Shown piece by piece: positions 33,700-46,744 of a stretch of 64,000 nucleotides of DNA. The stretch spans positions 39,532,576 through 39,596,575 of the forward strand of contig NC_053043.1 of the NCBI RefSeq assembly GCF_003473485.1, read 5' to 3'. Made by a program: the position numbers and the translations under genes. Source of the DNA: Medicago truncatula (taxonomy: Eukaryota; Streptophyta; Magnoliopsida; Fabales; Fabaceae). The notes beneath the pieces were generated by a model that was not told the origin of the DNA, ran no database searches, and saw only the letters and a program-made list of their open reading frames with translations. Within the stretch, counting starts at the first letter, position 1, and each line of letters begins with the position of its first letter.

Positions 33700-35330
33700 C
33701 CTTAAAAGATATACCAGAAAGACTACTAATCATGTTAGGACATCTCATAGTTAGCTTCTTAAAATTTTACACGTACACATAGTGTTTGACCTATAATCTT
33801 TAAACTATGATAAGAAAGATGACACTTGTCTATGCTTACCAAAACGTGTATTCACAATTTTGCGACTTCTGGTTATGGCATATGATTTGTTTCAAAAGAA
33901 CATGCATGCTAGTATCATAGTCGTTGCTATCAAAATAGACTTCCTCAACCTTAGCCATGATGTCATTTAATTTGTTGCTTTGGAATGATCATATTCAAAT
34001 TTTTGAGCCACTAATTAGTAAAAAAGTACGCTTTGAGATAAGGCTGCATACTAGTATGGACTTTGTCAATAAATCATGTTGTAAAATGTGAAGTTGACAG
34101 TCCAACATAGGGCGTCATAAATCACTCGACAAGTAAAAAAAATTGTTGCATTGCTGGTAAAAATAGTCGAGAGCAAGGTCATATCGTTTTTCATCTAGTA
34201 GCAATAATTTTGCTTAGAAAAACCTACTAAGTACAATGTATTACGCACACAAACGATCAAATACAAATTATTGTTGCTATTTAATCCTTTTATTATTATG
34301 CAATTGTCATACATGTATTTATTTATTAGTCCGGTAGCAAAAACCTTTTTTTACATCAACCAGTAGTAAAAACCTAAAATTCATACTTAACGCTCTACAA
34401 ATTGAGTTAAAAAATCCATAACTAAATGACATAGTTCCTTCATCAACAATAATCGATTGAAGAAAGAGAAACAAGCACAGTTCAAAATTGTTAGCTAAAA
34501 CCTCATTAGTCTTTCATTCACAACAATATTATAATTTTTTTTTATAGAAAATATTAAACATAATCTTATCTTAGTGTTTTAGTTCTTGGAAAAGTCTCTA
34601 CCCGACACTTGACTACTTGCTTTCGGCAGATATACTTTGATGGATTTTCAAAGTGAGTATGGTATTGTAAACAGCAACAAGAAAATTCCGGATATGATAT
34701 ATAGAGTTAGATATAGTTTTTTTCTATAAATAAATATTCAAGGTTTAAAGTGAGTACGACTACATTGGTATTGTAAACAGCGACAAGATAGTAATTTTAA
34801 GGGTGGTAGTTGGATGATATTGTTGTGGTGATATTGATCAACCACAATGTTTTAAGTGGCTTTTTTCCTTTTCTTTCTCTTTCATAAGGTTGTTTTGTTT
34901 TTTAATACACTTGTGATTGTGGTTGGCCAATATTATCCGAATATTATCCGAATATTAATGTCTTCATCTTCATCTCATGAAAGGTGTAAATATTTTGAAT
35001 TGGTTTAAATATGAACACCCTTATTAGCATAGATTGAGATTGATATATGAAAATTAACGTCTTCATCTTCCCTACAACTTTAAATATTAGAAAGAAAACA
35101 GGAAAAAAAAAAAAAAAAAAAAACAAATATGTACTCAATTAGAATGGACTTTGTTCATCAAAATAAACTACATGTTAGACCTAAGCTTTAAATTTTTTGA
35201 CAAGGCATGTCTATTAGTTAAAAATTAAAATCATCAAAATGCAATGGTAGGTGAGGATGTTAATTTTGTGCGGTGCATATAACAAACTTCATCCAAAAAA
35301 CAAAATTTTGTTAAAATCATAAGGCCCGTA
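33700..35330. other. Intergenic region, no gene seen
   Basis: AT-rich with no supportable frame or recognisable repeat. The fragment GTGAGTACGACTACATTGG near 34750 echoes a similar stretch at about 34650. Confidence 0.4.
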
Positions 35331-35335
35331 ATATA

Positions 35336-35430
35336 TTGGGTTTTAGCCCAATCGAGTCTAACGAGGCCCACATCTACCGAGTTAATTCTGAAACTCGACT
35401 CAGTCAGTGACACTGCGAAACCAAACGAAA
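35336..35430 (+). promoter_or_regulatory. Proximal promoter/leader with site II-like motifs
   Basis: AGCCCA (35345-35350) and GGCCCA (35365-35370) are TGGGCT/TGGGCC elements on the minus strand, 60-90 bp before the start codon. Site II elements are common in promoters of plant growth and proliferation genes. Confidence 0.45.
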
Positions 35431-38400
35431 ATGTCGAGAAACGTTAACGGGAACGGTGCTCCGGCGAAAATCGCCACCAGCTCAGAGAAAGACGACGGCG
35501 AACCTCCGTCGAAAAGAGATTCCAGGAAAACACGAGAAAATTCCGATATAGACACTGAAACCGATAGAAAGCACATTAGTTCGAAGAAGAAATCGCGTGA
35601 GAGTTCGGAATCGGATTCTGATAAACGTCGTCGGAGAAAGAGGAAATCGCGTAGAAAATACAGCAGTGAATCCGATTCGGAATCGGATTCCGGTTCGGAT
35701 TCGGAGTCAGAGAGCGATAAATCCGAGCGGTCTGGTTCGGAGTCGGAGTATTCGGGTTCGGAGAGTGAAGGAGAGAGGAAGGAGAGGAAAAGGAAGGAGA
35801 AGCGAAGGAGGAGAGAGAGGGAGGAAGAGAAGAGGAGGAGGAGAGAGAAAGAGAAGAAGAGGAGGAAGAAGGAGAAAGAAGAAGAAGAGAGAAGGAAGAA
35901 AGAGAAACGGAAAATGAAGAAGAAGGAGAAAAAGGAGAGAGGGAAGAAAGGTGCTGTGACTAATTTATGGGGAAAGTATGGGATTATTAGAGAAACTGAT
36001 ATGTGGTAAGAATTTTTTGGTTTTGATTTTTGAAATTTGAGTAATTTATATTTGATTGTTTATTGAATTATTAGATGATAATGATTGAATTATGTGGTAG
36101 AATATAGTGTAGGTTATGAAATTATTGGCTTATGTTTTGTTGATTTGGTTTTGTTTTGCATTTGAGTTATATGTACTGAAATATCATGGGATTGGAATTT
36201 GAGTTTTTAGTGGCATTGTTAGTGTATAAGGTTGTAGATTTTGATTGAAAGATTGTTATGCTTTAATCTGGAGTGGATTTAGTTTGACAGCCTGAGAGAC
36301 GGTTGAGTGGCTGAGTATGGCATCCCTTCCACAGAGGTGGTGGTGTACTTGCAAACACTCTGACGATCAAGTCAGTGATTTGTCGAGAGTGTAAGGTTTT
36401 AGGGTTTAGAGAATGTGTACCTTAAACTGAATCACGAGTTAGCGATGATTTCTTCTAGGGTTTCTCATATGGAAGCCCTAATTGAACAGTTCTCTCTTAG
36501 GACAATTGACATGTCATGATGTGATCATCATCTCACGGTCCTGATTGAGTCTCTGGACTCGCCTGGGTGTGCTTCTATGACGTCTCCATGATATATCATG
36601 GCCCGCATTGATCTGTTTCGTTGGTGGGCTGGACTTGGCCCAGTCCGGAACATGCTTTTAACAATTTGTATGTGAATCATGTAAGATTGGAGAAGTATAA
36701 GTAATAACTAGGGACAGGATTCAAAGTTGTTCTCTTGACATCCAAATAGGCAAACCGTGAAATGAATGACTGACGACAACACTGAAACAAATTCCAGTTT
36801 CAGTATGCTGTAAAAAATCTCTATTTTGGGAAAGCTATACCATTTTAACAACACTTTGCAACTTTACTCTGTCCTGAATATAGTTTCCAGTGTAATCTCT
36901 TGGAAGATGAAGGTAGTTGTTTGGCAGAAGTAAGATAACTTATTTAATATGTGGATTGTAGTTGAAAGATTGAAAACATAGAATATACGTCCGCTGTTGA
37001 TGGTTTATTGTAGTCGTTATCTCGGGGACACCTTAACAAGGTGCTTCATCTAAGTGTGTACTTCTCTGTTTAGAAGCTAGAGACTTGAAGTAACTGAAAA
37101 CCTCATTAGATTGCTAGCATAAGGGTTTAGAAAGGGTTGGTTTACTGCATATCTATTGTAGAAGTAGAATTTGTGGAATTTGTTACTGTATATGTCTCTC
37201 TCCTAAATATAATTTCCAGTCTAATCTCTTGGACGATGACAGTAGTTGCTGGCAGAAGCAAAATAACTTATTTAATGTATTGTAGGGTAAATAGCAGCAG
37301 AAATTCATATCTAGGTTGTAGTTGATAGAGTTAAAACATAGGAATATGCTCCGGCTGTTAATAGTTTATTGCAGTCATTATCTTGTGATGGACACTAGCA
37401 AAATTTACATCTAGTTGGGTACGTCAGTGTTAAGAAACTAAAGACCTAAAGTACCTAAAATTCCTGTTTAGATTGTTAGCATGTAATTGGATATTGAAGG
37501 GACATTCTAATAATATTGAGGGGTCTAGGAAGGGGGAGATGAATGCAAATCTATTGTAGAATTTGTTATTGTAGAAGGTTGTAGAATTTGATTGAAATAT
37601 GTTAAATTAGAACATTAACAGCATTCAGGTTGAGAGTTGTTGTACTTTTCGCAATTTGCATGTGAATTATGTAATATTGTAGAAGAATAATAATAACTAG
37701 TAACAGGATTCAAAGTTGTTCACTTGACAACAAAACAGGACAAAAAATGAAATGACTGACAACAACGCTTTAACAAATTCCACTATCAGCATGCTGTAAA
37801 GAATCTTTATTTTGGAGAAGCCATACCATATCAACAACAATTTGCAATTTCTCTCCTGAATATAGGTTCCAGTCTAATATAATGTAGGGTACTTATATAA
37901 TGTAGGGTAAATAGCCTCGGAAATTCATGTGGATTGTAGTTGATATAGTTTTAAACATAGGAATATCCACCAGCTGTTGATGGTTTGTTGCTGTCGTTAT
38001 CTAGTGACTTACACTTTAGCAAAATTTTATATCGAGGTGTGTACTTTTCCTGTTTAGAAGCTAAAGACCTACGGCAACTGAAAACACTTTTCAGTTTGTT
38101 AGTATGTGATTGGATATTGAAGGGACAGCCTAATGTTATAGCTGGTCTAGGGAAGGGTAGGATCCACTGCAGACCTCCAACTGTTGCGTCAAGACTTCCA
38201 CTTTAACATGTTGACTTGATATTATGGTCATATGTTTAATTTTCTTATGGAAGCTTCAATTTATTTTATTAAGATTTCAATTCTCAAATCATCAGAGCTT
38301 ATCTGTTGATTTCAGAAGATCTTTAATCTTTAAGTACCTACGTTCTAAAGGTCGTGCTGAAGGAAATCATCAGCCTGTATTTTTGGCTGAGTTTGCATTT

Positions 38401-40302
38401 ATTATCTAGCTAATTTAAATTTAGCATTAGTATCCTGTGAACTATGGGTTTTGGTATACCTTGTTTGAGTGATGTTACGAATATTGCAGGACCAAGCGTC
38501 CAGAGTTCACCGCATGGTTGGCAGAAGTTAAGCTGGTAATTATTTTGGTTTGCTTTTATATTACAATTTAACATTAACGCTATTATATTTCCTCTTCCTT
38601 TTTATGTGTGGTCCTCTGTTCATTTTTGCAAAAACTCAAACTAGTGGCTTCTTTATATCATCCTGGGACTGGGAGATGTTTTCCTTGTTTTCTTTACACA
38701 GATTATTAATCTTATTTCCAGTATATGTAGGTATTATTGAGAAATCAAAGTTTTATTACTGATTAGATTGCATATTTTTCTTGCCTATTGGACTGCATTT
38801 CTTGTCCTCTCAATAGAAATGCATAATATCTTTCACCCTTTATATTTTGGCATTCTAGTTTATTTGCATGTCATGTTTACATGGACCATATCCAATTTTA
38901 ATTTGCTGTATTTTAACAGGTAAATATGGAGCATCTGTCTAATTGGGAAGAAAAACAGATGTTCAAAGAGTAAGCACCTAATCCTGCAACTCAAGGAAAA
39001 AAATTAATTAAAAGTGAGAAGGATGGAAAGGGAAAGAAAAAAAAGTGGCACATAGATTTAGCTGTTTTATAACTACTCTTATGTTTATGTTTATATTTAC
39101 TCTTAAGGTGCCACAAGAGAAAAGGATGCTCATTTTAGCTCTTTCATTCTCACCTTAACTGACCTATTGACTCGCTGATTATTCACTTATTAATCACTAT
39201 GTCACACATTACATTTATTACTACGCTGTTGATTCAAAGTTAATTTCTCTGTGATTTCTGGTTGCAGATTTATGGAGGATCACAACACAGCTACGTTCCC
39301 TTCCAAAAAGTAAGCTCTAGCAGAAGTTTAATTTGGCTTATTTTTTGTCCTCATTTTTATGAAATAGGAATACGGCTGTGTACATCCTTGTTCTGCGACG
39401 ATCAGATGAATTTAAGATCTTGAAATGAATCATTATTGTATGTTCATTTCGGTTGACAGATGGTTTAATGTTATGTGGCAGGTATTACAGTCTTGATGCT
39501 TACTACAGGCGTCAAATGGAAAAAGAGATGAAAAAGGGTTATAAGAAGATTCAGCCTAAGGAACGAACAGTTTTCAATGATGAAGAACAGCGCAGGTATG
39601 ATTTTGAACATGCTGCTTAACTAATGTAATCTTAAATTGGTTTTCTTTTGGCAATCGTTCTTTCCCAAACTTATTCTACCCCTATTGTTAGTTACCTACT
39701 TGCTTTACTATTGTTTATATTTATGATGTGTTGGATTTTTTTTTTTAATGACTTGTTCCTTTTCACTCTGTCAGCTGTTCTTCCATTGTAAAAGTCTACC
39801 TATATTATAATTTCTTTTACCGCACTTCAAGTGGAACTATGTTACACATAACAAATATTGTTTCCGTTGACACAAATGTTTCACACTTTCATGATCATTT
39901 TTCAATGGACCTGCAGACAAGAAATGTTGCAAGCACGTGAAAAACAGAAGGAAGAGCAAGTGATAGCTTTGAAGCGTGAAATGGAAAGTGGAATGGTTAG
40001 TTTTTACCAGATCACTTTTACGCAATTTGAATTTCAATCATTTTGTTAATGACAAAAGGTTCTGTTCTCAAATTTTTGTGCAATAATTTTGCAGGCACAA
40101 GCAATGAAAGAGCAAGCTCAACTCAGGGAGGAGATGGCTTACCAGTACAAGCTCGGCAACTTTGAGGTGAGAATTACAAATTCAACTCTATTTGGACCTT
40201 CGTTTTTTAGCTTAAGTCTCAACTAAATTTGCTGCAATTTTTTTATCACTGTAGGCTGCTGCTGCAATCCAGAGAAGGTTGGACCCTGATGCTGCCGTGT
40301 AG
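35431..40302 (+). CDS. Nuclear Lys/Arg/Ser-rich protein, SCI1-like
   Basis: Eight exons: 35431-36005, 38490-38535, 38920-38969, 39268-39309, 39482-39595, 39917-39995, 40095-40166 and 40255-40302, all with GT-AG introns, joining in frame to 341 aa. Residues about 40-120 are an acidic/Ser repeat region with SES and DSD motifs. Residues 120-175 are an extreme Lys/Arg/Glu coiled tract with many nuclear-localisation possibilities. The conserved core begins NLWGKYGIIRETDMWTKRPE and continues through FTAWLAEVK and NTATFPSKKYYSLDAYY to a Gln/Glu-rich helix and YKLGNFEAAAAIQRRLDPD. The core resembles the plant 'style cell-cycle inhibitor 1' (SCI1) family, nuclear proteins linked to cell proliferation control; I hold this name with moderate confidence only. 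The start ATG is chosen at 35431 because nothing upstream in frame is an ATG. The 2.5-kb first intron contains a triplicated block and an insertion. Confidence 0.8.
36228..38165 (+). repeat. Triplicated block in intron 1 of the SCI1-like gene
   Basis: Three diverged copies (about 36228-37140, 37140-37576, 37577-38165) share blocks such as TTCCAGTSTAATCTCTTGG, GGATTCAAAGTTGTTC and TGTTGATGGTTTRTTG, each ending near GATTGGATATTGAAGGGAC. Copy 2 is partial. Confidence 0.75.
36287..36663. mobile_element. Insertion inside the first intron repeat (solo-LTR-like)
   Basis: Relative to the paralogous block at 37577-37680, about 375 bp are extra here. They run from TGACAGCCTGAGAG to TGCTTTTAACA and are richer in GC. 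TG...CA ends would fit a solo LTR, but I see no clear target duplication. Confidence 0.4.
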
Positions 40303-42244
40303 ACTGTGTAGGACACAACTTATTGTGGATATGAATTAGGTGATGAGGTCTCATGACCATGTCATTATGATAAACTCATTTCATGGATATTATGGTGTCT
40401 GGGATATAATATGCCGTGGATGGGGTTTTGTCTGTTGCAATAGAGGAGTAAGATATTCCACATCGACGCCTTTTCTACAGTGTGCTATCATTGCTAATAT
40501 AGATGTGTTGCCTTGTGGTGGAAGTTTTGTCTTTGTATCTGACCAAGTGAGCAAACATCTCCAAACTGTTCAGGCTATACATGCTATGAAAAGGCAGCCT
40601 TGTCCATCTTACTTGGACTGATCGAAATTGGCTATGACATGTAAAACAATATTGGTGGTTAAATTTGTTTGTCTGGCATGTTTTTTATTACTGATCCTTT
40701 ATGTGTAATTTTGATTTTGAATGATGCTTTTGCATGTCTTTATGGTTTAGAAAAAAGTGAGGGCTCAGAACATCCTGCATACTGTATTTAATCTTATGCC
40801 AAATTAAAATATGAGCTTTTTCCTCGAAAAGTATTACTTTGTCATGCCAAAATCTTTGCTTCCAATAAATTGAAAATCTGCTTTTTAAACCAGTTTTGTT
40901 ATTTTCTTAAGAGCCCATGTGAATGATCTGTATGCATCTTCAAATGTTTATTTCAAACATTTAGGTTGTGTTTATAACAGATAAACTAGTTTAGAGGGTG
41001 AATTAGTTGATACCAGATAGACTAGTAAAATGAATTTGAAGTGTTCAGTAAAATTAATTGTTGAATTAGTTGGTAAAATTAATTGTTTAAGTTCATGATA
41101 ACATAGGTTTAATTATTAAGATTGAAATTGATGAGTATCAGGAGAATGTGAATAACTTAGGTGAATCAATGCAATTGTTGTTTAATCTATGATGGTGAGA
41201 TACTTACCCTTAGGAGTATATGTTTGTTGTAGTGGCCTTTGCATGTTGCACTGTGGCATTGTGCATTAATTCAGACGTTATATCTTTTACATTGGTTAGC
41301 ACATCATGTGCTTAACATTAAGGTAATTACTCCACTCAATCACATTTATAAGTAAAATATAATATTTTAGAAACAATAAAACAAAAAAACAATATTATGT
41401 ATCCTAAAACAAGCTAGTTGAAATTATGAAAGCCTTGAAACTTAAAAAGTGGTTTATTAATGCTAGGAATCTAATTCTCTCTTCTCCACTTTCATTTAAA
41501 ATACAGCCTCAAAGAATGAATGCTTCTGCCACCTCATTTTTGTAATGTTATAAAAGGAAATCTATGTAAAAGTCACTATTTATTTTGATTCGTTAAACAA
41601 TACTATAAAGACACTTGTTAGTATTTTTCTTAATTTATTTATCATTTATGCTATCTACATTTGTTCTATGCTTGAGTTTTGATGTCACTTCTTATACGGT
41701 TGATATCATCATTCATGGTATTTAAGTAGTTTATTTGATGATATATCTTTTCATTAATGTTTCATATACACTTCTTCACTTATAATGCTTGCTACAAGTC
41801 TACAACTACTACTAGGAGTCTTAACAGTTTTTTATGTCTAATAACAGTATATTATCAAACCAATGTCAATTATTCTATTTTTTCAGTTAATTATTTTTTT
41901 TTTTTCTACAACTAACTGCTTTCATCACTACTACTATTTTTCTTTCGGAAGTTTACCCTTAACTATCATCAAAGGATAAAATAGAAATAAAAATATATAA
42001 TTCAATTTTAATAAATAAAAGAATGAACTTTGATGAGGTTAAGTGATCAATTGGTTAAGCTAAAGAGGTAAACCCAACACATTGAATTACCTTAGAAGCA
42101 TTAAACAATAATTTCAGTTTTATGAATGGTTTCTTGCAACTCTTAAATGCTAAAATTATTTGATTGAAGCAAACAAGTCATGGAACTTTTACTATAAATT
42201 CATCAAATAATTTTCTATTTATTAGATACACAAGAGAATATATA
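40303..42244. other. 3' UTR and intergenic region, no gene seen
   Basis: 40303 to about 40900 looks like 3' untranslated sequence of the SCI1-like gene (moderate GC, AATAAA-type motifs near 40865). The rest is AT-rich with no supportable frame. Confidence 0.5.
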
Positions 42245-42515
42245 ATGACTTTACTTCTCAAGTTCCTTTATGCTTTGATTATTTTTATTTCTCTACTCTT
42301 TGTTGTAACCAATGGCGGTAAACATTTTCATACCATTTTTTTATTTATCTTATCTTATACATAATATTTCCCTATCTTTAAGTAACATTCATTTATTCTT
42401 ATTTAAAATTGCAGCTCAATTTCTCTGCAGTGATGATAGTGATTGTCCAAGAGATTTGTGTGTCCGTAATAGTCTAACTCTGCGGTGTGTTAATTACATA
42501 TGTCAGTGCAGATGA
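42245..42515 (+). CDS. Nodule-specific cysteine-rich (NCR) peptide, six-Cys type
   Basis: Exons 42245-42317 and 42415-42515 give 57 aa. Residues 1-24 are a hydrophobic signal peptide (LIIFISLLFVVTNG). The 97-bp phase-1 intron falls at the signal/mature junction, the classic NCR layout. The mature part has cysteines at 29, 35, 40, 49, 54 and 56: C-x5-C-x4-C-x8-C-x4-C-x-C, the six-cysteine NCR pattern. It is slightly acidic N-terminally, with Arg at the C-terminus. NCR peptides are made in infected nodule cells of inverted-repeat-lacking legumes, secreted through the ER to the symbiosome, and drive terminal differentiation of rhizobia. I cannot assign an NCR number. A TATA-like ACTATAAATT lies at about 42190. 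Expression is inferred from the family. Confidence 0.88.
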
Positions 42516-43708
42516 TGTTAGCAATTAAATTGCTTAAGTAAATATAAGTTACTTAAAAAGACGATACTTCCTAGACCAAAAAAAAAAGGATACTTCTATG
42601 TATATAGTCTATCTATACATGATATAGGTATATACTATATAGTCAATACATAATACAAGTTACTTCTAAGTATATAGTCTATAATAAAGTCTAAATATAT
42701 TAATTATTCATTGTATTTAAATATAGTCGATTTTTATATTATTGGAATACGAATATCAATAAGCAATTATCAACAAATATAACATGGATCATATTAATAT
42801 GTACTCTTATGGCACATGATAAGGATTCTATAAATAGTAAATAATTATTAAAAAAAATTAATTTTCAGCTTTTTAAAAATAAATTGACATAATTTACGAT
42901 ATATAAGTTCAACATGAAAAAAAGATGTAGGGATTGATTATATTAAGTTCATATAACTAATGAAAATTAACAATATAATGTCAATGAACATTGTCTTTGA
43001 AAACACAAACAATGAATAATTTTAAGGGAGATGGTAACTTGCTTGTATTCTTGGGACATAAGTTTAGAAGTTAAGCATAGAAACACTTTCTTGGAAATTG
43101 TGCATTCATTATATTAAAAGTTTTACCTTTTCAATACAAAAGTTATTTTTTAATTTTATTTTTAGTTTCTTAACTTGTGTCCTAAGGGCTCAAGTCAGAA
43201 TGACCCTAATTTTAATGCAGAAAAATGACTCTTTTAAATGTAAAATAAATTATGCAAATAAACGAGTTTAAAATTTGAAAAGCAAAATGTAAAAAGCATA
43301 CTGAAAAGCATATATAAAGTAAAACTAGATTGTCGACCCATATGTCATATGAGCTAAAATCATTTCATAATGTATTTTGTTTTGGCGGTGTAGTAAATTT
43401 GAAAATACTTAATACCTAATGAATGTTTCAATAATAAAGGATTATTTTTAGGTATCAAAATTCAACTTTCAATAATTGTAGTTCATATTTAAGTACATAA
43501 GTGGTTTTATTATCAAAAAATATAAGAAATAATTAAGGTCTACAAAAACATATAATTTACATAAAAATTTGAGGAGTACTAATAACAATTTTTTCGACAC
43601 ACTCATTCGGGTCCGATAAAAAAAATTCTAACACAATTTGAGGAGTTGCAATTTTTCTTTGTACAGTTTTTCTCTTAATTTTTTACTTTCATACTATTAT
43701 AACATTTA
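42516..43708. other. Intergenic region, MITE remnant at 43103-43195
   Basis: No gene. TATATAGTCTAT-type short repeats occur at 42598-42690. 43103-43195 resembles the interior and right end of the outer MITE at 32605-33697. Confidence 0.45.
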
Positions 43709-44556
43709 GAATATTACTATTTCCACCTTATGGTCTTCTCCAGCGCCCTGTAAAATTTCCAAAAATGCCCTTGTACATTCTGGATTTTAAAATTTGGATT
43801 CATGTTTACTATTTCGGATTTTATAATCCGGACAATTCTTATGTATAATCAGCCATCAGACTCTCTCACATTTCAGCAGTTTTGAGTTTTGCTTTTAAAA
43901 ACAACAAAAAAACTAAGTAAAAAATGTTAAAAACCTGTCAAATAAAATCATAAAAATAGCACCAAAAAGTTCTAAAAATCAAATAAAACTAATGCAAATT
44001 TTTTCGGATTTTTCTGAGAATATGAAAAATGGGTCTAAACGATGGAATTTTGGATTTTGAGGGGCGGAGTCCCGTAAGAAGTCGCTTTTATGGGAGTCAT
44101 GGTCCTTGATTTTTTTTCTGATTTTCTGGGAAAGTTTCGGAGCAATCCGATCAAGTAGTCCAGAAACCCGATTTTTGACTAAGAACAGATAACAAAGACC
44201 CAAAACAAAAGAATGAGAGTTAGGAAGATTAATATTGTCCCTAAAATGATTATCCATGTTACAAACATGTTTAGAATTTGTGCTAATACAGTTCGGATTA
44301 TATAATCCGAACTGTTTTACCTTGAAAAAGGGTGTTTAGGGAGTTTCCGGATTATGTGATCCGGAAACATCATGTAACGCGCCCTATTTTTTGAAGTTTC
44401 CGAATTACAAAATCCAGAAAAATCCGTTACTCATTTTTCCACCCTTTAACAAAAGAAAACATCATTTCGGATTATATAATCCGGAATACTCCGAGGGTAA
44501 TTTTGAAAAAAAATAGAGTGCGCAAGGAAAGGTATTGGGTGGGAAAAGTAATACTC
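43709..44556. mobile_element. MITE of the CGGATTATAAAATCCG family, copy 2, with 9-bp TSD
   Basis: It begins GAATATTACTATTTCCACC and ends GGTGGGAAAAGTAATACTC, imperfect inverted repeats. Perfect 9-bp flanks TAACATTTA (43700-43708 and 44557-44565) indicate a Mutator-like insertion. The interior contains at least four CGGATTATATAATCCG-like palindromes. It is colinear with the copy at 31765-32587. Confidence 0.8.
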
Positions 44557-45026
44557 TAACATTTATGCACAATGAATTATAGTAGCAGGAACTATTTTGA
44601 CTTAAAATTATTGTTTTTGTGTTGTTTCTTTGATGCCATTGTGTTAGTGTTGTTAAATATTGTAGTAGGCACGGTGAATGATATATTATTATCTATGATA
44701 ATCTTGAATGCCTATGATAGTCAATAATATAACCCACAAAAATCTTTCACAACTATCCATTGTTAATTAAAAAAAAGAATGAACAACGGTGTTGTATCAA
44801 AAATTGTATTTCTATATCCCATTCATTCTGCATACATGCAAAGGCATTGTGCATGATAAGCAGTGGCAGCCATGAATTTTGTAGAGTTGAGCAAAATTTT
44901 AACTGTAAATTCACATGTGAGATAATATATAAATAATCATAAATCAAAGTAAAATAGGTTCGTCATTTTGTCAACAAAAGTACAATTTGAAATAAGAGAT
45001 ATGAAATATAACTTGCCAATAGTCTG

Positions 45027-45603
45027 CTAAATAAAATTAGGAGGTAAATGCTCTTTCTGATACCTCTTTGCGGTGAATGTTCGAATAATATCAACATCAT
45101 CAAGTGACTTAAATATCTCCCGCTCGGTGTAAACATATGATGAAGTCATTGACCACACATCGTTGATCTTGTTGCGCAGTTTAGACTTGATAATCTTCAT
45201 TGTTGAAAAAGCTCTTTCAGCGGATGATGTCAACACCGGCAATATCAAAGCCAACTCAATGAGTTTGTAGACAAATAAAAATAACAAATGTTTCTCGGTT
45301 TGAACAATCTTCATAACCAAACTTTGAACATCTTCACAAGAAGAAAAGGAAGCATGCCTTTTCACTTTGAAGTAGATAAGTGTCAAGTTGCTCCTTTATT
45401 GTTACACGGTCATCATTAGAAATGTTTGCATGATAAATATCAGCAAGACGAACAAGCTTATCAACATTAAACTTGGAGAAAGAGTTCTTGGAGTCAAGAC
45501 ATAAGAGACAATCAAGCACATTGTTACTTCCTTCACAAAAGCGGTGATCCATCTTCATACATATTTTGTCAATTGCAACATAAAAAATAACATTTTCACA
45601 CAT
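45027..45603 (-). pseudogene. hAT-type transposase C-terminal relic (ZMYM1-like)
   Basis: Two overlapping minus-strand frames (45603-45334, then 45386-45027) form one protein after a frameshift near 45360. The first has DCLLCLDSKNSFSKFNVDKL. The second has YKLIELALILPVLTSSAERA followed by FSTMKIIKSKLRNKI, the conserved hAT dimerisation motif (P-V-x-T-x-x-x-E-R-x-F-S). It ends at a stop at 45027. The N-terminal two thirds, including the catalytic core, are absent. Confidence 0.8.
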
Positions 45604-46679
45604 ATTATGATGATACTAGTAATCATACATATTATGATAATTCACAATTTTACATGAAATCCCATATAAAATAACAAATTTGATTAACACGTGAAATTCC
45701 ACCTCATGCAGGCAATGCACAAAATAACAAATAGATGTGCAAAATAGAATGCTATCACGGGATTTCAAAGTTATCACGGGAATTTAGAACTGATTGACCT
45801 CAGAGTTATCACGAGACTTTAGAACTGATTGACCTGCAATTTTGTAATAAAGTATAAAGTATAGAGAGTTTAACGAATGGATTAGAGATTTATTCAACGA
45901 TTTAACGTGAGGAAGATGAACGTGAGTTAAGTATTTTTAGTATATAATAATAGCCATACACTAAATTTGGTCATAACCTTTTTAGTTATGCAAGATTATA
46001 AGTACCACTTCTGGGACAGAATTTACTATTGTTTGGATAGAAAATCGCCATTTTAAATCAATAAATTTGACTGAGACCAAAATTTAAATAATTGTGATGC
46101 TTGAACAACCAAAGTATTTAATTTTATAATAGAAAATTATTTTCGTGAGCATAAATACCTATTATTTATTAATCACCAAAAAAAAATGTACTAATATATA
46201 TATAAAGAAAATTACCCCTTTCAGCACTTCTGGGTTAAAAAAATGCACTTTTGAGTTGGATTTTTTTCTCAAAAATACCATCAATCTTCAATATAAATAA
46301 CACATGTAACAAATAGATAAGAATGAATTTAAATATTAAAACAAAAATAACAAATACGATATGAATATATATAAATGAATTTAAATATTAGATGAGTATA
46401 TTTATACTTACTTTTTCATCATTTTAATTGTACCCTAAAACAACTTGAAAGAATTAATAAAATTGTTAGCGCAGTAAAATTGTTTTCATCATTTCTATAA
46501 TAAAGTTGTTGTTGTCATTAATAAAAGAATTTAGATTATTTTTTTTTTGTTATATTGTATTATTATCGGTATCGTTGAAATAAATAATTATGGTTAGTTT
46601 GATTTTCTATAACTTGAAAACAATAAAAAAAAAAAACACCATTCATAACTTTCAGATGATAGCGTAGTAAAACGAGCGG

Positions 46680-46714
46680 AAAGACGGGCAAGTGAGTGTC
46701 CGTCTTTTCGCTAG
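46680..46714 (+). mobile_element. Helitron-like 3' terminus
   Basis: A hairpin AAAGACGG ... CCGTCTTT (46680-46707) is followed three bases later by CTAG (46711-46714) and then T. Helitrons end in a short hairpin plus CTRR and insert between A and T. I could not find the matching 5' TC end upstream. Confidence 0.45.
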
Positions 46715-46744
46715 TATATCTATCAGAATCATTATTAAATTATT

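Noticed and set aside
35407-35430. Upstream GTG extension of the SCI1-like protein
   Set aside because: Plant nuclear genes start at ATG; the ATG at 35431 is the first in frame.
40340-40621. 93-codon frame after the SCI1-like stop
   Set aside because: It lies in the probable 3' UTR, has no family resemblance and no splice context.
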